Shown here: positions 10,321-24,800 of the stretch, in pieces
Layout: the number at the start of each line of letters is the position of its first letter
How positions within the stretch are numbered: position 1 is the first letter of the stretch
Assembly (NCBI GenBank): GCA_963682175.1
Contig: OY821784.1
Location: forward strand, 38,917,621 to 38,981,620
Reading direction: 5' to 3'
Source: Triglochin maritima
Taxonomy: Eukaryota; Streptophyta; Magnoliopsida; Alismatales; Juncaginaceae
Length of the DNA: 64,000 nucleotides
Program-made: the position numbers and the translations under genes
Notes under the pieces: model-generated
Told to the model about the DNA's origin: nothing
Seen by the model: only the letters and a program-made list of their open reading frames with translations
Database searches by the model: none

Positions 10321-11065
10321 CTGCTCCCTCGATCCGGGGCCTCTTGCCCGACTTCCCCGAACTCTGCCCTCCTGGCCTCCCTGAGGATCTCCCTACCGAC
10401 CTCCTATCATCCTGATAATTCTCCCGGTAGTCCCTCTCCATGATAGTGGCGCTCCTCACTGCATCCGCCAAGGTGCGCGACATGCTCGACAACATTCGGG
10501 TCCTCAGATGCTTCCGGAGTCCCCCGACAAACTTCATCGACCTCTGCGCCTGAGTGACGAAAATCTCCGGACAGTAACGCTCAAGGGCGTTAAACTTCCC
10601 AATGTACTCCTCCAGTGTCATGCTCCCCTGCTCCAGGGCCAGGAACTCCACCCGCTTCCCGTCTCGCACATGCTCCGGAAAGTACTGCTCGTTGAACTCC
10701 TCAACGAACTCCTCCCATGACACATCCTCTCGACCGGTGAACACAACTGCTGAAGTCGACCTCCACCAGTTCGCTGCAGCTCCTCTCAGCACATAGGTGG
10801 CCAGGTCCACCTTCTTCTCCGGAGTACAGTCGATAGCCCTGAAGATCGTCTGCATAGTGAGGATCCACTCCTCAGCTGCCTCTGCATCCATCTGCCCATC
10901 AAAAGTCGGAGGGTGCTGCCTCATGAACCGGTCGTGCATCGCACTGGCCCCCGCCTGCGCACTCTGCGCTGCCTGGCGCTCTAACATCCTGCTCAACCGC
11001 TCCACGGTGTCGAACAGGACTCTGCGCTCTGCCTCCCGGGCCTCCTCTCTCTCGGTCTGCCACAT
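10310..11065 (-). pseudogene. Ty3/gypsy gag, N-terminally truncated
   Basis: Retrotransposon Gag core (MRQHPPTFDGQMDAEAAEEW, WWRS, FVEEFNEQYFPEHVRDGKR, MTLEEYIGKFNALERYCPE) with a basic tail before the zinc knuckle. The frame runs on to 10028 but leaves the family reading near 10310-10330. The apparent ATG (11065-11063) belongs to the neighbouring copia sequence, so the true Gag start, primer-binding site and 5' LTR are missing. Confidence 0.9.
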
Positions 11066-12304
11066 ATAGATCTATTCCTCTATGTGCCCATGAAGAAAAG
11101 TTGTCTTCACATCCATCTGCTCTAACTCTATGTTGTCCATAGCCACCATGACTAACAACACTCTAATAGAGGTATGTTTTACAACGGGTGAGAAGATCTC
11201 ATTGTAATCGACCCCTTTCTTCTGAGCATATCATTTTGCCACCAACCTTGCTTTATAATTTATCTCCTCCGTAGGAGATGACCCTTCCTTCTTCCTGAAG
11301 ATCCACTTGCACCCAATCACGCACTTTCCCTTGGGAAGCTCCGTTAACTCCCAAGTTTGATTCTTATTAAGAGACTCCATCTCTTTGGTCATGGCCACCA
11401 TCCACTTGTTGTTGTCCTCCTGCTCAATAACTTCTTTGAATGTGCAAGGGTCCCCACATTCGGTAACAAGTGCAAACGCAATACTAGCATCATCGTGACC
11501 ATACCTCACCGGTGCCTTTGTTATCCTCCTTTGTCTTCCTTGAGCAATTCTCTCTTGCTTAGCTTGCTCCTCTACTTGTGAGTCAATTGTTTCCTGCTGA
11601 ACTTCTTGATTCGATTCTCCTCTTGAAGTCGTGACCTCAACTTCAATTTCGTCTTCCCGCATGGGATTCCCTTGCTGCTCTTTCTCCTTAAGGCCCTTGA
11701 GCAAACTCGTCTCATCAAAGACCACATTACTCCGTAGGAGTACCTTCTTGCTCACCGGATCCCAAAGCTTATATCCTTTCACCGTCCTATCGTAACCAAG
11801 GAATATAAACTCTTTTGATTTCGAATCCAGCTTCGACCATTGTGTCTCATCGACCAACGCATAGGCTTTGCATCCAAATATCCCAAGCCTCGAGTAATCA
11901 AATAGCTCACCCGTCCGATGACGGTGAGATATTTATCAAGTAGCATGCAAGATCTACTGCTTCCGCCCAGAAATCCTTCGACAGATTCGCATGAAGCCTC
12001 ATGCTCCTTGCCCGTTCACATAGTGTCATGTTCATCCTTTCAACTACGCCGTTTTGTTCCGGACTCCACGGTGTAGTGAAATGCCTCGTGACACATTCTT
12101 TCTCACAAAAACTTGCAAACTCCCTTGAGGTGTACTCTCCTCCGTTATCTGTCCGTAAGTACTTGACAAATTTTCCTGTACTTTTCTCTACTTGGGCCTT
12201 CAATGCTTTAAACTTATCAAAGACATCAAATTTATGTTTCAGAAAATAAACCTATACCTTCCTTGAGAAGTTGTCTATGAATGTGACAAAATATTCGGCT
12301 CCAC
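11066..12304 (-). pseudogene. Ty1/copia integrase-RT fragment
   Basis: From right to left: integrase core starting at GGAEYFVTFIDNFS (about 12300), RTDNGGEYTSREF and WSPEQNGVVERMN (catalytic Asp and Glu), the post-integrase segment (FIFLGYDRTVKGYKLWDP), a linker, and the start of RT (WELTELPKGK, GCKWIFRKK, ARLVAK, DVKTTFLHG). It has several stops, one soon after FSRK, one at 11231-11233 and one in HIEE*IYM near 11078. A frameshift lies between 11857 and 11907. It is truncated on both sides: the satellite cuts the integrase at about 12305, and the gypsy element cuts RT at about 11062. Confidence 0.92.
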
Positions 12305-15300
12305 CTTTTGACAAATTTTCATTTTTTGATAAAATACAATGGCTATAGCTTACGAAATTTGATAAAAACAAGTTGTTTTTTAAAATTCATACTATTTTTC
12401 ATTTTTTGAACGATGTGATGATACAAATCAATATTAAAAAATGAAAATAATAAACATATGCGTGTCAACAGAGATATTACTTAAATTTTCACTTTTTTGA
12501 TAAAATCCAAATGTTATAGCTCACGCAATTTGATAAAACGCATCGTTGTTAAAATTCTTACGATTTCTTCATTTTTTGAACGGTGTGATGATTCAAATAA
12601 ATATTAAAAGATGAAAATGATAAACATATGCGTACGTGCCAATGAAGATATTTCTTAGATTATCATTTTTGATAAAATCCAAAGGCTATATAACTCACGA
12701 AAGTTGATAACAACACACTGTTATTAAAATTCTTACTATTTCTTTATTTTTTTGAACAGTCTCCTAATAGAAATCAATATTAAAAGATGAAAGATTAAAC
12801 ATATGCGTCTCAACGGAGTTATTACTTAGATTTTCATTTTTTTGATAAAATCCAAAAGTTATTAGAATTCTTACAATTTCTTTATTTTCTGATGAACGGT
12901 GTGATGACACAAATAAATATTAAAAGATGAAAATATTAAATATATGAACATCAACCGATTTATTATTTAGTTTTTCATTTTTTTGATAAAATCGAAAGCC
13001 TATACGTCACGAAATTTGATAAAAACACGTAGTTTTTAAAATTCGTACTATTTCTTTATTTTTTGAACAATCTTCTGTCACAAATCAATATTAAATGATG
13101 AAAATGTTAAACATATGCATGTTAACAGATATATTATTTAGATTTTCATTTTTTGATAAAATCCAAAAGTTATAGCTCACGAAATTTGATAAAAACACCT
13201 AGTTAGCAAATTATTTCTATTTCTTTAATTTTTGAGCGGTCTAATGATACAAATGAATATTAGTAGATGAAAATGTTAAACATATGCGTGCCAACGGAGA
13301 TATTACTTAGATTTTTTTTTTTTGATAAAAGCCAAATGCTATAGCTCTGGAAATTTGATAAAAACACTTAGTTTGCAAATCCTTACTATTTGTTTAATTT
13401 TTGAGTGGCCTCGTGATACCAACGAATATTAGAAGATGACAATGTTAAACGTAGGCGTGTCAACGGTGATATTATATATATTTTCATTTTTTTGAAAAAT
13501 CCAAAGGCTATAGCTCACGAAATTTGATAAAAAGACTATGTTTGCAAATCCTTACTATTTCTTTAATTTTTGAGTGGTCTCATGATACCAACGAATATTA
13601 GAAGATGACAATGTTAAACGTAGGCGTGTCAACAAAGATATTATATAGATTTTCATTTTTTGGAAAAATCCAATGGCAATAGCTCACGAATTTTGAGCGG
13701 TCTCATGATACAGATGAATGTTCCAAGGTGAAAATGCTTAACATATGCGTGTCAATGGAGAGATAAGTTAGATTCTCATTTTTTAATTAAATCCAAAGGG
13801 TATAATGGCCCATGAAATTGGATAAAAACACTCTTTTGATAAACCTTACTATTTTTTAATTTTTTAGCAGTCTCATGATTCAAGTGGATATTAGTACATG
13901 AAAATATGAAACGTATGCTTGTCAACGGAGATATTAGTTAGTTTTTTCATTTTTTTATAAAATCCATGGGTTATAGCTCACGAAATTTGATAAAAAATCA
14001 AATATTTGCAAGTTCTTACTATTTCTTTATTTTTTGAGAGGTGTCATGATACAAATGAATATTAGAAGATGAAATTGTTAAACGTATGCGTGTCAACGGA
14101 GATTTTAATTAGAATTTTCTTTTTTGATAATCCAAATGCTACTGCCCACGAAATTGATAAAAATAATCAATTTACAAATCCTTACTATTTTTTTATTTTT
14201 GGAGCGGTCTTATGATACAAATGAATGTTAAAAGTTGAAAATGGTAAACGCATACGCGTCAATGGAGAAATTACTTATATTTTAACTTTTTTGATAACCT
14301 CCAAAGGCTATAGCTCACGAAATTTGATAAAAACTCTATGTTTGCAAATCTTTACAATTTCTTTAATTTTTTAGATGTCTCATGATATAAATGAATATTA
14401 GTAGATGAAAATGCTAAACGTATGCTTGTCAACGAAGATATTAGTAAGAATTCATTTTTTTGATAAAATCCAAAATCTATATATAAGTCACAAAATTTGA
14501 TAAAACACTCTTTTTGGCGATCCCTACAATTTCTTTAATTTTTAGGGGTGTCATGATACAACTGAATATTAGTAGATGAAAATGTTAAACGTATGCTTGG
14601 CAATAGAGAGATTAGTAAGATTTTCATTTTTTTGATAAAATCTTTGATAAAAGCACACAGATGACAAATCCTTACTATTTCTTTAATTTTTGAGCGGTCT
14701 CATGATACGAATGAATATTAGTAGATGAAAATATTAAACGTGTGCTTGGCAACGGAAACATTATTTTGATTTTCATTTAAAAAAAAATCCATATGCTATA
14801 TATAAGTATAGAACACACGAAAATTGATAAAAACACTCTTTTTGGCAATCCTTACCATTTTTTCAATTTTTAGGGGTCTCTTGATACAAATGAATATTAG
14901 TAGATCAAAATGTTAAACGTATGCATGACAACGGAGATATTAGTTACATTTTCCTTTTTTTGATAAAATCCAAAGACTATTTCTTTACCTTTTTAGGGGT
15001 CACACGATACGAATGAATATTAGTAGAGTGAAAATGTTAAACGTATGCATGTGAAAGGAGATATTAGTTATATTTTCATTTTTTTGATAAAATCCAAATG
15101 CTATAACTCACGAAATTTGATAAAAATATTCTGTTTGAAAGTCCTTACCGTTTCTTTAATTTTTCAGGAGTCTCATGATATGAATGAATATTAGTAGATA
15201 AAAATGTTAAATGTATACTTGGCAACGAAGATATTAGTTATATTTTCATTTATTGATAAAATCCAAAGCCTATAGCTCACGAAATTTGATAAAAACACTC

Positions 15301-15716
15301 TATTCGCAAATCCTTACCATTTCCTCAATTTTTTGGGTTTTCATGATACGAATGAATATTAGTAGAAGAAAATGTTAAACGTATTCTTGACATCTGAGAT
15401 ATTAGTTACATTTTTATTTTTTTGATAAAATCCAAAGGCTATAACTCACGAAATTTGATAAAAACAATCTGTTGGCAAATCTTAAATGTTTATTTAATTT
15501 TTTAGGGGTCACACGATACGAATGAATATTAGTAGATGAAAATGCTAAACGTATGCGTGCCAACAGAGATATTAGTTATATTTTCATTTTTTGATAATAT
15601 CCAAAGCCTATAGCTCACGGAATTTGATAAAAACACTCTGTTTGCGAATCCTTACTATTTCTATAATTTTTGAGCGTACTCATGATACCAACAAATATTA
15701 GAAGATTAAAATGTTA

Positions 15717-15812
15717 AACGTAGGCGTGTCAACGGAGATTAAAATGTAGGCGTGTCAACGGAGATTAAAATATTAGAAGATTAAAATGTTAAACGTAGGC
15801 GTGTTTACAAAT
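15717..15812. repeat. Locally scrambled satellite monomer
   Basis: The word GTAGGCGTGT(C)AACGGAGATTAAAA is repeated in quick succession and then jumps into the middle of another monomer (GTTTACAAATACTTACC). This is a short internal duplication and recombination scar within the array. Confidence 0.75.
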
Positions 15813-18800
15813 ACTTACCATTTCCTCAATTTTTAGGGATGTCATGATACGAACGAATATTAGTAGATGAAAATGTTAAACGTAAGCTTGGCAAAGGAGA
15901 TATTAGCTAGAACTTTATTTTTTTATGAAACCCAAAGGCTATAACTCACGAAATTTGATAAAAATACTATGTTTGCAAATCTTAACCGTTTATTTAATTT
16001 TTTAGGGGTCTCACGATACGAATGAATATTATTAGATGAAAATGTTAAACGTATGCGTGCCAACGAAGATATTAGTTAGTTTTTTTATTTATTTGATAAA
16101 ATCCAAAGGCTATAACTCACGAATTTGTTAAAAACACTCAGTTTGCAAATCTAAACCATTTATTTAATTTTTAGGGGTCGCACGATACGAATCAATATTA
16201 GTAGATGAAAATGTTAAACGTATATGTGCCAACGGAGATATTAGTTGAATTTTCATTTTTTGATAAAATCCAAAGCCTACAGCTCACGAAATTTGATAAA
16301 AACACTGTGTTTGCAAATAATTACCATTTCCTCAATTTTTTAGGGTTTTCATGATACGAATGAATATTAGTAGATGAAAATGTTAAACGTATGCTTGGCA
16401 AGGAGATATTAGTTAGATTTTTATTTTTTTGATAAAATCCAAACGCTATAACTCACGAAATGTTATAAAAATACTATGTTTGCAAATCTTAACCGTTTTT
16501 TAATTTTTTAGGGGTCTCACGATACGAATGAATATTAGTAGATGAAAATGTTAAACGTATGCGTGCCAACGAAGATATTAGTTAGATTTTCATTTTTTTG
16601 ATAAAATCCAAAGGCTATAACTCACGAAATTTGATCAAAACACTCTATTTGCAAATCCTTACGGTTTCATTAATTTTTTAGGCGTCTTATGATACAAATT
16701 AATATTAGTACTTGAAAATGTTAAACATATGCTTGGCAACAGAGATATTAGTTATGTTTTTCTTTTTTGATAAAATTCAAAGGCTATAGCTCACGAAATT
16801 TGATAAAAACACTTTGTTTGCGAATCCTTACTATTTCTAAATTTTTTGAGCGTACTCATGATACCAACAAATATTAGAAGATTAAAACACTCTGTTTGCG
16901 AATCCTTACCGTTTCATTAATTTTATAGGGCTTTCATGATACGAAAGAATATTAGTAGATGAAAATGTTAAACGTATGCTTGGCAACGGAGATATTAGTT
17001 AGATTTTTATTTTTTTGATAAAAGCCAAAGGTAATAGCTCACGAAATTTGATAAAAACACTATGTTTGCGAATCCTTACTATTTCTATAATTTTTGAGCG
17101 TACTCATGATACCAACAAATATTAGAAGATTAAAATGTTAAACTTAGGCGTGTCAACAAAGATAGTATATAGATTTTCATTTTTTGATAAAGTCCATAGA
17201 CAATAGCTCACGAAATTTGATAAAAACACTCAGTTGGCAAATCCTTATTATTTCTTTAATTTTTGAGCGGTCTCATCTTACAAATGAATATTAGTAGATG
17301 AAAATGCTAAACGTACGCGTGTCAATGGAGATATTAGTTAGATTTTCATTGTTTTGATAAAATCCAAAGACTATAGCTCACAAATTTTGATAAAAACATT
17401 CAGTTGGCAAATAATTACGATTTCTTTTATTTTTTAGGGGTCTCACGATACGAATGAATATTACGATGAAAATATTAAACGTATGCATGTCAACGAAGAT
17501 ATTAGTTAGATTTTCATTGTTTTGATAAAATCCAAAGACTATAACTAACGAAATTTGATAAAAACCCTATGTTTGAAAATCCTTACCTTTTTTTTAATTT
17601 TTTGGGAGTCTCACGAATCGAATGATATTAGTAGTTGAAAATGTGAAACGTAAGCATGGCAACGGAGAGATTAGTTGAATTTTAATTTTTTTGATAAAAT
17701 CCAAATGATATATATAAGTATATAACACACGAAATTTGATAAAACCACTCTTTTTGGCAATCCTTACCATTTCTTTAATTTTTTAGGGATTTGATGATAC
17801 ACAGGAATATTAGTAGATGAAAATTTTAACCGTATGCTTGGCAACGAAGATATTAGTTAGAATTTTATATTTTTGATAAAATCTAAAGGCTATAACTCAC
17901 AAAATTTGTTAAAAACTCCGAATTTGCAAATCCTAATCGTTTATTTAATTTTTTAGGGGTCTCATAATACGAATGATTATTAGTAGATGAAAATGTTACA
18001 CGTATGCGTGCCAACGAAGATTTTAGTTAGATTTTCATTTTTTGGATAAAATCCAAAGGCTAAAACTCATGAAATTTGATTAAAACACTCTGTTTGCAAA
18101 TCCTTACCATTTCATTAATTTTATAGGGCTTTCATGATACGACTGAATATTAGTAGATGAAAATGTTAAACGTATCCTTGGCAACTGAGATATTAGTTAG
18201 ATTTTCATTGTTTTGAAAAAATCCAAATGCTATAACTAACGAAATTTGATAAAACCCCTATGTTTGAAAATCCTTACCGTTTCTTTAATTTTTTGGGGGT
18301 CCCATGAAACGAATGCATATTAGTAGATGAAAATGTGAAACGTACGCATGGCAACGGAGAGATTAGTTGAAATTTTCATTTTTTTGATAAAATCCAAATG
18401 ATATATATAAGTATATACCACACGAAATTTGATAAAAAGACTCTTTCTGGCAATCCTTACCATTTCTTTATTTTTTAGGGGTTTGATGATACGAATGAAT
18501 ATTAGTAGATGAAAATGTTAAACGTAAGCTTGGCATCGAAGATATTAGTTAGAATTTTATTTTTTTGATAAAATCCAAACGCTATAACTCAAGAAATTTG
18601 ATTAAAACTCCAAATTTGCAGATCCAAACCGTTTATTTAATTTTTAGGGGTCTCACGATACGAATGATTATTAGTAGATGAAAATGTTACACGTATGCGT
18701 GCCAACGAAGATATTAGTTAGATTTAGATTTTTTGGATAAAATCCAAAGGCTACAACTCACGAAATTTGATTAAAACACTATGTTTGCAAATCCTTACCG

Positions 18801-21800
18801 TTTCATTAATTTTATAGGGCTTTCATGATACGAAAGAATATTAGTAGATGAAAATGTTAAACGTATGCTTGGCAACGGAGATATTAGTTAGATTTTTATT
18901 TTTTTTATAAAAGCCAAAGGTAATAGCTCACGAAATTTGATAAAAACACTATGTTTGCGAATCCATACTATTTCTATAATTTTTGAGCGTACTCATGATA
19001 CCAACAAATATTAGAAGATTAAAATGTTAAACGTAGGCGTGTCAACGGAGATAGTATATAGATTTTCATTTTTTTGATAAAATCCATAGACAATAGCTCA
19101 CGAAATTTGATAAAAACACTCAGTTGGCAAATCCTTATTAATTCTTTAATTTTTGAGCGGTCTCATCGTACAAATGAATATTAGTAGATGAAAATGCTAA
19201 ACGTATGCGTGTCAACGGAGATATTAGTTAGATTTTCATTGTTTTGATAAAATCCAAAGACTATAACTCACAAACTTTAACAAAAACATTCAGTTGACAA
19301 ATAATTACGATTTCTTTTATTTTTTAGGGTCTCACGATACGAATGAATATTTTGATGAAAATATTAAACCTATGCTTGGCAATTGAGATGTTAGTTAGAT
19401 TTTTAATTTTTTGATAAAATCCAAAGGTTATAGCTCACGAAATTCGATAAAAACACTTTGTTTGCGAATCCTTACTATTTCTATAATTTTTGAGCGTACT
19501 CATGATACCAACAAATATTAGAAGATGAAAATGTTAAACGTAGGCGTGTCAACAAAGATAGTAATAGATTTTCATTTTTTTGATAAAATCCATAGATACT
19601 AGCTCACGAAATTTGATAACAACACTCAGTTGGCAAATCCTTATTAATTCTTTAATTTTTGAGCGATGTCATCTTACAAATTAATATTAGTAGATGAAAA
19701 TGCTAAACGTATGCGTGTCAACGGAGATATTAGTTAGATTTTCATTGTTTTGATAATATCCAAAGACTATAGCTCACAAATTTTGATAAGAACATTCAGT
19801 TGGCAAATACTTACGATTTCTTTTTTTTAGGGGTCCTCATGATATGAATGAATATTACGTTGAAAATATTAAACGTATGCATGTCAACGAAGATATTAGT
19901 TAGATTTTCATTGTTTTGATAAAATCCAAAGGCTGTAACTAACGAAATTTGATAAAAACCCTATGTTTGAAAATCCTTACCGTTTCTTTAATTTTTTGGG
20001 GGTCTCATGAAACGAATGAATATTAGTAGATGAAAATGTGAAACGTACGCATTGCAACGGAGAGATTAGTTGAAATTTTCATTTTTTTGATAAAATCCAA
20101 ATGATATATATAAGTATATAACACACGAAATTTGATAAAAGCACTCTTTCTGGCAATCCTTACCACTTCTTTATTTTTTAGGGGTTTGATGATACGAATG
20201 AATATTAGTAGATGAAAATGTTAAACGTATGCTTGGCATCGAAGATATTAGTTAGAATTTTATTTTTTTGATAAAATCCAAACGCTATAACTCACGAAAT
20301 TTGATTAAAACTCCAAATTTGCAAATCCAAACCGTTTATTTAATTTTTCGGGGTCTCACGATACGAATGATTATTAGAAGATGAAAATGTTACACGTATG
20401 CGTGCCAACGAAGATATTAATTAGATTTTCATTTTTTGGATAAAATCCAAAGGCTACAACTCACGAAATTTGATTAAAACACTCTGTTTGCAAATACTTA
20501 CCGTTTCATTAATTTTATAGGGCTTTCATGATACGAATGAATATTAGTAGATGAAAATGTTAAACATATGCTTCGCAACGGAGATATTAGTTAGATTTTT
20601 ATTTTTTTGATAAAATCCAAAGGTTATAGCTCACGAAATTCGATAAAAACACTCTGTTTGCGAATCCTTACTGTTTCTATAATTTTGAGCATACTCATGA
20701 TACCAACAAATATTAGAAGATGAAAATGTTAAACGTAGGCGTGTCAAAGGAGATAGTATATATATTTTCATTTTTTTGATAAAATCCATAAACACTAGCT
20801 CACGAAATTTGATAAAAACACTCAAATGGCAAATCCTTATTAATTCTTTAATTTTTGAGCGGTCTCATCTCACAAATGAATATTAGTAGATGAAAATGCT
20901 AAACGTATGCGTGTCAACGGAGATATTAGTTAGATTTTCATTGTTTTGATAAAATCCAAAGACTATAGCTCACAAATTTTGATAAAAAACATTCAGTTGG
21001 CAAATACTTACGATTTCTTTTATTTTTGAGGGGTCTCACGATACGAATGAATATTACGATGAAAATATTAAACGTATGCATGTCAACGAAGATATTAGTT
21101 AGATTTTCATTGTTTTGATAAAATCCAAAGGCTATAACTAACAAAATTTGATAAAAACCCTATGTTTGAAAATCCTTACCGTTTCTTTAATTTTTTGGGG
21201 GTCTCATGAAACGAATGCATATTAGTAGATGAAAATGTGAAACGTAGGCATGGCAATGGAGAGATTAGTTGAAATTTTCATTTTTTTGATAAAATCCAAA
21301 TGATATATATAAGTATATAACACAGGAAATTTGATAAAAACACTCTTTCTGGCAATCCTTACCATTTCTTTATTTTTTGGGGTTTGATGATACGGATGAA
21401 TATTAGTAGATGAAAATGTTAAACGCATGCTTGGCATCAAAGATATTAGTTAGAATTTTATTTTTTTGATAAAATCCAAACGCTATAACTCACGAAATTT
21501 GATAAAAACGCCAAATTTGCAAATCGTAGCCGTTTATTTAATTTTTTAGGGGTCTCACGATACGAATGATTATTAGTAGATGAAAATGTTACACGTATGC
21601 GTGCCAACGAAGATATTAGTTAGATTTTCATTTTTTGGATAAAATCCAAAGGCTACACAACTCACGAAATTTGATTAAAACGCTCTGTTTGCAAATCCTT
21701 ACCGTTTCATTAATTTTATCGTTCTTTCATGATACGAATGAATATTGGTAGAAGAAAATGTTAAACGTATGCTTGGCAACGGAGATATTAGTTAGATTTT

Positions 21801-24800
21801 TAATTTTTTTGATAAAATCCAAAGGTTATATATAGCTCACGAAATTCGATAAAAACACTCTGTTTGCGAATCCTTACTATTTCTATAATTTTTAGTGTAC
21901 CCATGATACCAACAAATATTAGAAGATTAAAATGTTAAACGTAGGCGTGTCAACAGAGATAGTATATAGATTTTCATTTTTTTGGTAAAATCCATAGACT
22001 ATAGCTCACGAAATTTGATAAAAACCCTCAGTTGGGAAATCCTTACTAATTCTTTAATTTTTGAGCGGTCTCATCTTACAAATGAATATTAGTAGATGAA
22101 AATGCTAAACGTATGCGTGTCAACGGAGATATTAGTAAGATTTTCATTGTTTTGATAAAATCCAAAGACTATATATAGCTCACAAATTTTGATAAAAAAC
22201 ATTCAGTTGACAAATAACTACGATTTCTTTTATTTTTAGAGGTCTCACGATACGAATGAATATTACGATAAAAATATTAAACGTATGCATGTCAACGAAG
22301 ATATTAGTTAGATTTTCATTGTTTTGATAAAATCCAAAGGCTATAACTAAAGAAATTTGATAAAAAAACACTATGTTTGAAAATCCTTACCGTTTCTTTA
22401 ATTTTTTGGGGGTCTCATGAAACGAATGCATATTAGTAGATGAAAATGTGAAACGTACGCATGGCAATGGAGAGATTAGTTGAAATTTTCATTTTTTTGA
22501 TAAAATCCAAATGATATATATAAGTATATAACACACGAAATTTGATAAAAACACTCTTTCTGGCAATCCTTACCATTTCTTTATTTTTTACGGGTTTGAT
22601 GATACGAATGAATATTAGTAGACGAAAATGTTAAACGTATGCTTGGCATCGAAGATATTAGTTAGAATTTTATTTTTTTGATAAAATCCAAACGCTATAA
22701 CTCACGAAATTTGATAAAAACTCCAAATTTGCAGATCCTAATCGTTTATTTAATTTTTTAGGGGTCTCACGATACGAATGATTATTAGTAGATGAAAATG
22801 TTACACGTATGCGTGTCAATGGAGATATTAGTTAGATTTTCATTTTTTGATAAAATCCAAAGACTATAACTCACAAACTTTGACAAAAACATTCAGTTGA
22901 CTAATAATTACGATTTCTTTTATTTTTTAGGGGTCTCACGATACGAATGAATATTACGATGAAAATATGAAACGTATGCATGTCAACGAAGATATTAGTT
23001 AGATTTTCATTGTTTTGAAAAAATCCAAAGGCTATAACTAACGAAATTTGATAAAAACCCTATGTTTGAAAATCCTTACCATTTATTTAATTTTTTAGGG
23101 GTCTCACGATACGAATGCTTATTAGTAGATGAAAATGTTACACGTATGCGTGCCAACGAAGATATTAGTTAGATTTTCATTTTTTGGATAAAATCCAAAG
23201 GCTACAACTCACGAAATTTGATTAAAACACTCCGTTTGCAAATCCTTACCGTTTCATTAATTTTATAGGGCTTTCATGATACGAAAGAATATTAGTAGAT
23301 GAAAATGTTAAACGTATGCTTGGCAACGGAGATATTAGTTAGATTTTTATTTATTTTGATAAAAGCCAAAGGTAATAGCTCACGAAATTTGACAAAAACA
23401 CTATGTTTGCGAATCCTTACTATTTCTACACAACTCACGAAATTTGATAAAATCCAAAGCTACACTCACGAAATTTGATTAAAACACTCTGTTTGTAAAT
23501 TCTTACCATTTCATTCATTTTATAGGGTTTTCATGATACGAATGAATATTAGTAGATGAAAATATTAAACGTATCCTTGGCAACAGAGATATTTGTTAGT
23601 TTTTTTTATTTTTTTGATAAAATCCAAAGACTTATTCTCACGAATTTTGATCAAAACACTCTGTTTGCAAATCCTTACCGTTTCATTAATTTTTTAGGTG
23701 TCTCATGATACAAATTAATATTAGTACTTGAAAAGGTTAAACATATGCTTGGCAACGGAGATATTAGTTATGTTTTTTTTGATAAAATTCAAAGGCTATA
23801 GCTCACGAAATTTGATAAAAACACTCTGTTTGCGAATCCTTACTATTTCTATAATTCTTTAGCGTACTCATGATACCAACAAATTTTAGAAGTTGAAAAT
23901 GTTAAACGTAGGCGTGTCAACGGAGATAGTATATAGATTTTCATTTTTTTTGATAAAATCCATAGACTATAGCTCACGAAATTTGATAAAAAGACTCAGT
24001 TGGCAAATCCTTACTAATTCTTTAATTTTTGAGCGGTCTCATCTTACAAATGAATATTAGTAGATGAAAATGCTAAACGTATGCGTGTCAACGGAGATAT
24101 TAGTTAGATTTTCATTGTTTTGATAAAATCCAAATGATATATATAAGTATATAACACACGAAATTTGATAAAAACACTCTTTTTGGCAATCCTTACCATT
24201 TCTTGAATTTTTTAGGGGTTTGATGATACACAGGAATATTAGTAGATGAAAATGTTAACCGTATGCTTGGCATCGAAGATATTAGTTAGAATTTTATATT
24301 TTTGATAAAATCTAAAGGCTATAACTCACGAAATTTGTTAAAAACTCCCAATTTGCAAATCGTAATCGTTTATTTAATTTTTTAGGGGTCTCACAATACG
24401 AATGATTATTTGTAGATGAAAATGTTACACGTATGCGTGCCAACGAAGATATTAGTTAGATTTTCATTTTTTGGATAAAATCCAAAGGCTACAACTCATG
24501 AAATTTGATTAAACACTCTGTTTGAAAATCCTTACCGTTTCATTAATTTTATAGGGCTTTCATGATACGAATGAATATTAGTAGATGAAAATGTTAAACC
24601 TATGCTTGGCAACTGAGATGTTAGTTAGATTTTTAATTTTTTTGATAAAATCCAAATGTTATAGCTCACGAAATTCGATAAAAACACTCTGTTTGCGAAT
24701 CCTTACTATTTCTATAATTTTTGAGTGTACCCATGATACCAACAAATATTAGAAGATTAAAATGTTAAACGTAGGCGTGTCAACGGAGATAGTATATAGA

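Larger units (their letters stand above)
4799..11062 (-). mobile_element. Truncated Ty3/gypsy (Tekay/Del-like) retrotransposon
   Basis: Order on the minus strand: truncated gag, zinc knuckle, protease, RT, RNase H, integrase, chromodomain-like tail, PPT, 3' LTR. At least two frameshifts and one nonsense codon, plus loss of the 5' LTR, make it non-autonomous. Its 5' side is fused to copia RT at about 11062. Confidence 0.9.
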
